Below, piece after piece: positions 58,311 through 64,000 of a DNA stretch of 64,000 nt (position 1 is the first letter of the stretch; each line of letters opens with the position of its first letter). Position numbers and translations under genes: made by a program. The notes beneath the pieces are model-generated. The model did no database searches. It was not told the origin of the DNA and saw nothing but the letters and a program-made list of their open reading frames with translations. Origin of the DNA: Phycisphaerales bacterium UBA1161 (lineage in GTDB: Bacteria; Planctomycetota; Phycisphaerae; Tepidisphaerales; Tepidisphaeraceae); the NCBI GenBank assembly GCA_002311745.1, contig DBZL01000028.1:1-64000 (forward strand), written 5' to 3'.

Positions 58311-58727
58311 ATGAGCCGCATCCTGGTGGCGGTGAGCAGCCCCTACGCCGCGGAAAAGGTCGTGACGGCGGTGGCGGATTTGGCCAAGCGGCTGGCGGCC
58401 GAGGTGCTGGTCGTTCACGTCTCTCGCCCCAGCGGCGGACAAATGCGCCAACAGGAACAGGCCGAGGGGGAGGCGGCCGTCAGCCTGCTGCGCAGCAAAC
58501 TCCAGCAGCTCGACGTGCCGGTACAAACGCTGCTGATGTTCAGCGAGGACATCGCCCGGGCGATTTTGAACACGGCGGCCGAGCACCAGATCAGCCTGAT
58601 CGTGCTGGGGCTGACGGGGAAAAACATTTTTGCCCGCCTCCTCGCCGGAAACGTGCCCGTCGAGCTGATCAAGAACACGAAAATTCCCGTCCTGCTACTG
58701 CCGCCGGAGGGACCGGGCGCCCTTTGA
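58311..58727 (+). CDS. Universal stress protein (UspA family)
   Basis: 138 aa, one Usp domain: MSRILVAVSSPYAAEKVVTA, VLVVHVSRPSGGQM, LIVLGLTGKNIFARLLAGNV, ELIKNTKIPVLLLPP. The ATP-binding loop G-2x-G-9x-G(S/T) is only partly kept (LLAGNVP lacks the usual Ser), so it may not bind ATP. It is alone between rdgB and the pdaD promoter. Confidence 0.85.
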   Translation: MSRILVAVSSPYAAEKVVTAVADLAKRLAAEVLVVHVSRPSGGQMRQQEQAEGEAAVSLLRSKLQQLDVPVQTLLMFSEDIARAILNTAAEHQISLIVLGLTGKNIFARLLAGNVPVELIKNTKIPVLLLPPEGPGAL

Positions 58728-58760
58728 CGGCGACTCCCGTCGCGAATTTCAAAATAATTC

Positions 58761-58788
58761 TTTGCGCGCAGGGCAATCACGATATAAT
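58761..58788 (+). promoter_or_regulatory. Sigma-70-like promoter of pdaD
   Basis: TTTGCG (58761-58766) and TATAAT (58783-58788) with 16 nt between them. The -10 is a perfect consensus. A GC-rich inverted repeat (CCGCGGCTCGCGCGG) and GGAG in CTTAACGGAGTC follow in the 55-nt leader. Confidence 0.7.
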
Positions 58789-58842
58789 CCGCGGCTCGCG
58801 CGGTGACGATATATCGCGGGAGGCTTAACGGAGTCTTAAGAA

Positions 58843-59481
58843 ATGGTCAACGGCGACGAACTCATGCCCAAGGAGTGCTTCTTCACCAAGGGCGTCGGCC
58901 GACACGCACAGAAGCTGATGAGTTTTGAGTTGGCGCTGCGCGACGCCGGCATCGAAACGCAGAATCTCGTCCGCGTTTCCTCGATCTATCCCACCACCTG
59001 CAAAATCGTCCCGATGAAAGAGGGCGTGCCCAAGCTCAAGCCGGGACAAATTACGTTCGTCGTGCTCGCCGAGGCGGCGACGGATGAACCCAACCGGCTG
59101 ATTTGCTCCGGCATCGGCCTGGCCATCCCGCGCACCCACGCCCACGGCTACATCGCTGAGCACCACGGCTACGGCATGAGCGAAAAAAAGACGGAGGATC
59201 TCGTCGAGGACCTGGCCGCCACCATGCTGGCCACGACGTTGGGCATCCCCTTCGACGCCGACAAGAGCTGGGATGAGCGGGAACAGCAGTACAAGATGAG
59301 CGGCGACATCGTCAAAACCCGCTCGGTGGTTCAAACCGCCGAGGGCGACAAGAGCGGGCTGTGGACCAGCGTTGTCTCCGCCGTGGTCTTCATCCTCGAC
59401 CCGACCCTGGTGGAAAGAGCGGGCGCTGACAAGGCGGTGGTTGAAAAAACCGAGCCGCGAGCAGTGTCGGCCACCGCATGA
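58843..59481 (+). CDS. pdaD: Pyruvoyl-dependent arginine decarboxylase
   Basis: 212 aa. The proenzyme self-cleaves to make a pyruvoyl group and turns arginine into agmatine. CFFTKGVGRH (12-21), SFELALRDAGIETQNLVRVS then SIYP (cleavage at Ser46-Ser47), FVVLAEAATDEPNRLICSGI, and AHGYIAEHHGYG are characteristic. An extra C-terminal tail of about 25 residues is present. It starts the polyamine pathway completed by the convergent aguBA genes. Confidence 0.93.
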   Translation: MVNGDELMPKECFFTKGVGRHAQKLMSFELALRDAGIETQNLVRVSSIYPTTCKIVPMKEGVPKLKPGQITFVVLAEAATDEPNRLICSGIGLAIPRTHAHGYIAEHHGYGMSEKKTEDLVEDLAATMLATTLGIPFDADKSWDEREQQYKMSGDIVKTRSVVQTAEGDKSGLWTSVVSAVVFILDPTLVERAGADKAVVEKTEPRAVSATA

Positions 59482-59489
59482 CTTTTAGC

Positions 59490-59507
59490 CGCGTCGCGTG
59501 CGACGCG
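59490..59507. terminator. Hairpin between convergent pdaD and aguA
   Basis: CGCGTCGC-GT-GCGACGCG is a perfect 8-bp stem in the 34-nt gap between the stops (59481 and 59516). TTTTA on the left side gives minus-strand transcripts an A-rich, not U-rich, tail, so efficiency is uncertain. Confidence 0.55.
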
Positions 59508-59515
59508 CTTAAATG

Positions 59516-60604
59516 TCAGCCGTCTGCGGGCTGCTGCTGGCTCAGACAGTGGATCGCCCCCAATCCCCAGATCAATTCCACGCAGTCGATGCCGATCACT
59601 TTGTGCTTTGGCAAATGTGACCGCAGAATTTCCATCGCCGTGCGGTCGTTATTGCGATTGCCGTAGGTCGGCACCAGAAGGGCGCCGTTGACGAAGTAGA
59701 AATTCACGTACGTGGCGGGGAGACGCTGGCCGGCGTGCTGAACCACGCCGGGCATGGGAATCTCGATGATTTCAAACGGCCGGCCATCCTGGTCGCGCAG
59801 GCGGTGCAATTGCTTGCGCACATCGCGTAAGACGGGGTAGTTTTCGTCCTTGGGATCTTCTTCGACGGCGACGACGATTTTGCGGGGGCTGATGAAACGG
59901 GTCAGGTCATCCACGTGGCCATCCGTGTCGTCGCCGGCGATGGAGCCGCTGAGCCAGCAAACCTTTTTCTGGCCGTAATAGTCTTTCAGATATCGCTCGA
60001 TTTGGGATTTGCCCAGATCGGGGTTGCGATTTTTGTTCAGCAGGCAATCGGTGGTGGTGAGCACGGTGCCTTTGCCGTTGAAATCGACGGCGCCGCCTTC
60101 CATGACGATGTTGGGATAAAAAAGGGGAAGACCGAGGTGTTGGGCGATGTGCGTGGGGACGGCATCGTCGTCATCGTACGGCGGATATTTGCCGCCCCAG
60201 GCGTTGAACGCCCAATCGACGATGGCCAGGGACCGCTTGCCGCGGCTCTTTTTTACGACGAACGCCGGACCGTGATCGCGGCACCAGCTTTCGTTGGTCT
60301 TGACGTGGAAAAAACGAACGTTGCGCAGCGGACAGCCGTGCCGGGTGAGCCGCTGTTTGACGATCCGCTCATAGTTGCCGTTGGGGACGTTGAGGCAGAG
60401 GCGCTCGCGGGGGGCGATCTGGCGAAAGATGCGCGCCAGGTTTTCCAGCACGGCGTGGTATTTGCCGGGAAAGGAAATGCCCTCGGGCCGCGGCCAACTG
60501 AACCAGGTGGCGGCGTGTTTCTCCCATTCGGCTGGAAACGTATAGCCCAGGGATGCCGGCGTGGCTGCCAAAACTTGGGGCGGTTTTTCACGTCGCATCG
60601 ACAA
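59516..60604 (-). CDS. aguA: Agmatine deiminase
   Basis: 362 aa amidinotransferase-fold enzyme producing N-carbamoylputrescine from agmatine. FPAEWEKHAATWFSWPRPEG, ESWCRDHGPAFVV, AFNAWGGKYPPYDDDD, VMEGGAVDFNGKGTVLTT, GHVDDLTRFI and the catalytic GLGAIHCLSQQQP (Cys near residue 354) are all present. Its start overlaps the aguB stop by 17 nt, so it is translated as the second gene of aguBA. Confidence 0.94.
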   Translation of the reverse strand: MSMRREKPPQVLAATPASLGYTFPAEWEKHAATWFSWPRPEGISFPGKYHAVLENLARIFRQIAPRERLCLNVPNGNYERIVKQRLTRHGCPLRNVRFFHVKTNESWCRDHGPAFVVKKSRGKRSLAIVDWAFNAWGGKYPPYDDDDAVPTHIAQHLGLPLFYPNIVMEGGAVDFNGKGTVLTTTDCLLNKNRNPDLGKSQIERYLKDYYGQKKVCWLSGSIAGDDTDGHVDDLTRFISPRKIVVAVEEDPKDENYPVLRDVRKQLHRLRDQDGRPFEIIEIPMPGVVQHAGQRLPATYVNFYFVNGALLVPTYGNRNNDRTAMEILRSHLPKHKVIGIDCVELIWGLGAIHCLSQQQPADG

Positions 60605-61520
60605 ACCGTTTGGTCAGATCGCCGTACGCGTCGATCCGACGGTCGCGCAAAAACGGCCAGTGCGTCCGGCTGAATTCCACTTTTTTCAGATCGCAAGCGA
60701 CGACCAGGACTTCCTGCTTGCCGGCTGAAGCCCGCCGGAGGATTTGTCCATCGGGCGCGGCGACGAACGATTGGCCCCAGAACTCGATGCCGTCCTTGCT
60801 GACCGCCTTGCCGCCCGGGCCGATGATTTTTTCCACACCGATGCGGTTGGGCACGCAGACGAAACAGCCGTTGGCCACCGCGTGACTGCGCTGGATCAGC
60901 TCCCAGCTTTCGTGCTGGGCCTTGCCGTACTGGGCCTTTTCGCGCGGATGCCAGCCGATGGCCGTGGGGAAAAAAAGAATCTGCGCCCCGGCCAAAGCGG
61001 TGAGGCGGGACGCTTCGGGAAACCACTGGTCCCAGCAGATCAGCACGCCGATTTTTGCGTACCGCGTCTTCCAGGCGCGAAATCCGGCGTCTCCCGGCGT
61101 GAAATAAAACTTCTCGTAGTACAGCGGATCATCCGGAATGTGCATCTTGCGGTACACGCCCAGGATGGACCCATCCGCGTCGATGACGGCCGCGGTGTTG
61201 TGGTACAGGCCCTGCGCGCGTTTCTCGAACAGCGAGGCGATGATGACGACGCGGCGTTTACGGGCCAGTTTTCCCATCGCATCGGTCGAGGGCCCGGGGA
61301 TTTTTTCGGCCAGTTGGAAGAACCGGTGGTCCTCCACTTGGCAAAAGTATTGCGAGTGGAACAGTTCCGGCGTGCAGATGATCTTTGCCCCATTCTTGGC
61401 GGCGTGCTCGATCAGGTGAAGCTGTTCGGCCAGATTGGCGTCGCCGTCCGGCCCACAGGCCATCTGCGTCAGGCCGACGGTGACGATCGAATCCGTAGGT
61501 TTGTGGCGGGACTTGGCCAT
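60588..61520 (-). CDS. aguB: N-carbamoylputrescine amidase
   Basis: 310 aa nitrilase-superfamily enzyme with the Glu52 (CTPELF), Lys125 (YRKMHIPDDPLYYEKFYF) and Cys162 (LICWDQWFPEASR) triad. It hydrolyses N-carbamoylputrescine to putrescine. The preferred start 61520 follows GAGGGGAAAAG; that ribosome binding site is part of a family C palindrome. A longer frame from 61586 consists of repeat-derived codons and is unlikely. Confidence 0.93.
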   Translation of the reverse strand: MAKSRHKPTDSIVTVGLTQMACGPDGDANLAEQLHLIEHAAKNGAKIICTPELFHSQYFCQVEDHRFFQLAEKIPGPSTDAMGKLARKRRVVIIASLFEKRAQGLYHNTAAVIDADGSILGVYRKMHIPDDPLYYEKFYFTPGDAGFRAWKTRYAKIGVLICWDQWFPEASRLTALAGAQILFFPTAIGWHPREKAQYGKAQHESWELIQRSHAVANGCFVCVPNRIGVEKIIGPGGKAVSKDGIEFWGQSFVAAPDGQILRRASAGKQEVLVVACDLKKVEFSRTHWPFLRDRRIDAYGDLTKRFVDAT

Positions 61521-61523
61521 CTT

Positions 61524-61575
61524 TTCCCCTCTCCCCGGTATTTCCGGGGAGAGGGTCAGGGTGAGGGGTTCTTCT
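61524..61575. repeat. REP-like palindrome, family C copy 4
   Basis: CCCCTCTCCCCGGTATTTCC then GGGGAGAGGG with a TCAGGGTGAGGGG tail. It lies between the DUF559 gene, whose last codons it encodes, and aguB, for which its right arm provides the ribosome binding site. Confidence 0.75.
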
Positions 61576-61849
61576 CCAAACAGCATTCCAAAATCGATTC
61601 CAGCACAGAATCCAGATGGTCGAACACATCCGAATTCTCAAACCGGATCAGTTTCAATCCACACTGATTCAGCTTTTGGGTTCGCAGCCGATCATACGCA
61701 GCCCGATCCGAATGCGAATCGCCATCCAATTCGACCGCGAGTTTGGCCGCGGCGCAATAAAAGTCAACGATATAGCCGTTCATCGCCTGTTGGCGGCGGA
61801 ATTTGAAGGCTTCCCGTCTGCCAATTCCGCCCCGCGGCTTTTCACCCAC
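61556..61849 (-). CDS. DUF559 (Vsr-like endonuclease fold) protein, shortened N-terminus
   Basis: 97 aa. FKFRRQQAMNGYIVDFYCAA, then KLAVELDGDSHSDRAAYDRL, RTQKLNQCGLKLIRFENSDV is the DUF559 core with the catalytic-like E-L-D-G...H. The usual N-terminal helix ('R...T..E..LW..LR') is missing; the first residues only partly resemble it, and the GTG start overlaps the preceding stop by 8 nt. The protein may be a truncated, possibly inactive, copy. Its final codons lie in a REP-like repeat. Confidence 0.72.
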   Translation of the reverse strand: MGEKPRGGIGRREAFKFRRQQAMNGYIVDFYCAAAKLAVELDGDSHSDRAAYDRLRTQKLNQCGLKLIRFENSDVFDHLDSVLESILECCLEKNPSP

Positions 61850-62273
61850 CCTGCGTATACCAGACGATAAGCAGTTGCAGGATCACCTCAATAAACTTGA
61901 CAATCGCCCGAATGGCCACTTTAGGCAGCCAGCCATTGCCTTCTCGGGGGGTCCTTTTCGACTGAACGATCTTTCCGGCAGCGGTGCTTTGCGGTCCGTT
62001 GGCAATGATCAGATTCTCCACCTCAACGTGAATTTGTGTGGTGCGCGTCCCGCTGATTTCTTGCATCACGGCCCACCGGCCCGCCGCCGGGCGGCGTGCC
62101 CGAAACCGAGCCAAGTATTTTACCGTCACTCCCAAACGCTCAAGCTCTCTTGTCGCTTGTGCCGCAAGAGCGAAATTATTTATATGTCCGGCGCGTTCCA
62201 GAGCCGCGGACCACGCGGCCGGGGAATCCTCTGGACGGCGGCAGTTGTCCTTTGATCGGGGGTGGTTGCTCAT
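61842..62273 (-). CDS. Hypothetical protein
   Basis: 143 aa, not recognised. The middle (RAGHINNFALAAQATRELER, LGVTVKYL, RPAAGRWAVMQE) could be a small regulatory or DNA-contact domain; the end is hydrophobic (IRAIVKFIEVILQLLIVWYT), possibly a membrane helix. It overlaps the DUF559 gene by 8 nt. The start at 62273 is tentative. Confidence 0.5.
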   Translation of the reverse strand: MSNHPRSKDNCRRPEDSPAAWSAALERAGHINNFALAAQATRELERLGVTVKYLARFRARRPAAGRWAVMQEISGTRTTQIHVEVENLIIANGPQSTAAGKIVQSKRTPREGNGWLPKVAIRAIVKFIEVILQLLIVWYTQGG

Positions 62274-62412
62274 GGGCCAAACTCCGGTTGATCCCTCCAC
62301 CGGATGGCCCGCCGTCACGTCAGTGTAGCGCTTAGAAATGAGAATCGCCCAGATTTGCCGGGCGAAAGTGTGATTCAGGTGTCACAGGAAATGTCGCATG
62401 TGACAATTGTCG

Positions 62413-63855
62413 CTACTCGCCATCATCGCGATTGTCCCATGCTTGCACCTCACCGGTCTCGCCGTCTTTGGTTCCGGCGGGCAGCGTGTCTCTACCCGCC
62501 TTTAACAGCCGTTTTGCAGCTACAAACTTCTTCATCCGGTAGAGGCTCTGCCGGTTGCAGCCGGCCGCCTGGGCGATTTGCTCATCTGTCCATCTGGGAT
62601 GATCGGCAAGGGCCGCCAAAGCTTTGGCCTCTTTGCTCAATGCGCCTGGCGATGCGTTGGTCAGTTCCTCGGTGTCGGATTGACCGGCGTTGCCACGGCC
62701 GCCCGTCTGCCGGGGCGCGTCGTTGCGATCGCGACTCTTTGTACTCTCGTATTGCGCCGCTTTGGCATATTCAATTTCAAGCTCGGCTTGCACGGCATCG
62801 ACATCACAGAAAAGGTCTTTCTGTAAATCTGAGAGCCATGTCGGCTTGGAAATCGAGGATGTTTTTTGCTTTCCATCCTGTTTTTGCAGGGTAAACACGC
62901 ATTCTCCTCGCCGGAGTTTCTCACATTCTCCCTGAATCTGCGGATCTGCCTGTAGCCTTCCGCTCAGCCCCGGCCAATATTTCTCAACGGACGATGCGTC
63001 GCGGTCATCCAATGATTGCCCGGATAGGCACGGCCTGAGCGCCTCCGCGAAAAGGTGCCCCGCAATACCGTCCCCAGCAGAAAGGTCGGCATCCTTCGGC
63101 AACATCGTTTTCGCGCGGCGATACAGTCCGTCGGTGCGTTCGGCGGCAATAGCAATCCTTCGCCAAAGCGTCAAAACGGCGGCATGCGCGCTTGCATGAG
63201 ATTTTTTTCCGAGCACGTACGGCGCGGCACGCGTGGCCGCGAAGGCCGGCAAAGCAGCCTGCAAGATACTCCGCGCTTGTTCGTTGCTGTCGTGCTCCTC
63301 GCATTCTCCGAGCAGGGCCAGGAGAGATTTGGCCCAGCTATCGACGCTTTCGGCAGCATCCCAAGAACATAGGTGCCGAATGAGGTAGAGGAATGATGTC
63401 GCTTCATCATGCGCGATATCAACCAGCGTTGCCGTTATTGCCGATTCGTCTTCCGCCGCCGCGCGGAACGCCGATTGGGCCAATGGTGCGGCGCCAAAAT
63501 TCGCCCATTGCCGAAGTATCGCAATCAGTTTTTTCCTGATCGGATTCCATTCCCTCGCCGTCCGCTCCCACGGCTTGGAGCCGCGCAACCCGCTGTAGAT
63601 CCAAGACAATGCTGGCGGAATCCCGCTTCGTGGGGCTTGCCCCGGCCGATACGCCTTGAAGCCGTTGGCGATGCGCCGCCGTGGTCCCTCGTCACCGTTA
63701 TTGCTAGTGAAAACGTAAAGCGGTCCTACGGGTAATCGAGCGGCTATTGCGCTGCGCTGGAGACTTCGGATTAACTCGTCCTCGTTTTCGAAGGGGTTGC
63801 CCGCGTCGTTTGCTTCGATACTTCCGATCAGACAATCAATTTCGTTCTTGAACAC
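62413..63855 (-). CDS. Hypothetical protein with C-terminal helix-turn-helix
   Basis: 480 aa, mostly helical, from GTG 63855 with AAAGGA upstream. No catalytic motif in the first 380 residues. The C-terminal region reads LAALADHPRWTDEQIAQAAG, then CNRQSLYRMKKFVAAKRLLK, a typical HTH as in plasmid/phage DNA-binding proteins. It may be a regulator from a mobile element. It is separated from the previous gene by 140 nt. Confidence 0.6.
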   Translation of the reverse strand: MFKNEIDCLIGSIEANDAGNPFENEDELIRSLQRSAIAARLPVGPLYVFTSNNGDEGPRRRIANGFKAYRPGQAPRSGIPPALSWIYSGLRGSKPWERTAREWNPIRKKLIAILRQWANFGAAPLAQSAFRAAAEDESAITATLVDIAHDEATSFLYLIRHLCSWDAAESVDSWAKSLLALLGECEEHDSNEQARSILQAALPAFAATRAAPYVLGKKSHASAHAAVLTLWRRIAIAAERTDGLYRRAKTMLPKDADLSAGDGIAGHLFAEALRPCLSGQSLDDRDASSVEKYWPGLSGRLQADPQIQGECEKLRRGECVFTLQKQDGKQKTSSISKPTWLSDLQKDLFCDVDAVQAELEIEYAKAAQYESTKSRDRNDAPRQTGGRGNAGQSDTEELTNASPGALSKEAKALAALADHPRWTDEQIAQAAGCNRQSLYRMKKFVAAKRLLKAGRDTLPAGTKDGETGEVQAWDNRDDGE

Positions 63856-64000
63856 AGTTCACCGTCCTTTGATCGGGCCGACGCCCCGCAGGCAGCCCGA
63901 CGGTGAATCAAACTGCGCTGCAGGGTGTCGCTTGGCCGGGCGGTTGCAATCCGCGTCGGCAGTCCCGATGTCTGATTTTACTTCTGCCGCCTATCCGCCT
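63856..64000. other. Terminal intergenic region
   Basis: 145 nt at the window end, upstream of the minus-strand hypothetical. AAAGGA at 63864-63869 (minus strand) serves its GTG start. No other feature is visible. Confidence 0.5.

Noticed and set aside
62244..63875. GTCCTTTGATCGGG occurs both near 62246 and near 63864
   Set aside because: A 14-mer shared by two sites, one inside a coding region and one at a ribosome binding site; no extended similarity, so treated as chance or minor.
1..64000. CRISPR arrays, prophage structural genes, transposase genes
   Set aside because: No regularly spaced 24-37 bp repeats with unique spacers, no capsid/terminase-like proteins, and no DDE or HUH transposase motif was found on either strand.

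Overview
The window reads as a chromosomal segment of a Planctomycetota bacterium, most likely Phycisphaerae-like. This is inference from gene content: two long PEP-CTERM proteins plus a minimal one, a beta-helix protein whose N-terminus carries a planctomycete-style 'LE..EGRQLLS' (LEPR-XLL-like) signature, a divergent division cluster, and several small proteins of planctomycete type. Coding is dense on both strands. Many intergenic spaces carry short palindromic repeats.

Layout: 1-150 is the 3' end of a 23S rRNA and 343-449 is 5S. A DUF433/DUF5615 toxin-antitoxin pair follows, and behind it the last part of the 5S gene with its terminator is repeated. 1.4-6.2 kb is a tight operon (PAP2 membrane enzyme, PlsC acyltransferase, PEP-synthase-like phosphotransferase), then deoC. 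7.2-8.8 kb is a minus-strand redox operon (Dps, peroxiredoxin, DsbA-like). ppk2 lies at 9.2 kb. 10.2-24 kb is accessory: repeats, the beta-helix protein, a putative abortive-infection island (14.1-16.9 kb) between inverted repeats, a DUF5060/DUF4038 glycosidase, the PEP-CTERM genes and two vapC remnants. 23.8-31.6 kb holds purE/rmlC-like/DinB, a nuclease-less UvrC homologue, hypotheticals, an RHH protein, xerD and queA.

31.7-40.1 kb is a division/envelope block, all on the minus strand and transcribed from high to low coordinates: FtsQ-like, membrane protein, mraZ, a 680-nt structured spacer, rsmH, LysM protein, FtsL-like, ftsI, lepB. 40.2-47.6 kb carries a glycosyltransferase, gltX, smpB, tRNA-Leu, higBA, a nucleotide-sugar epimerase and rpsP-trmD-rplS. 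47.7-49.7 kb is a second accessory patch (an att-like mini-island, an antidote gene with a truncated toxin, and an antitoxin/nucleotidyltransferase pair). 49.7-58.7 kb is housekeeping (yraN, tatD, fliS, a repeat-expanded fliD, rph, a SPOR-like lipoprotein, rdgB, uspA). 58.8-61.5 kb encodes arginine to putrescine (PdaD, AguA, AguB). The end holds a DUF559 protein and two hypotheticals.

The most unusual structures are the 5S duplication around a TA module, four dispersed repeat families (one a MITE-like 120-145 bp element present three times), the inverted-repeat-bounded defence island, the 650-bp att-like mini-island, the structured mraZ-rsmH spacer, and a FliD with four tandem hook-IN modules. 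No CRISPR array, prophage or complete transposase gene was found.
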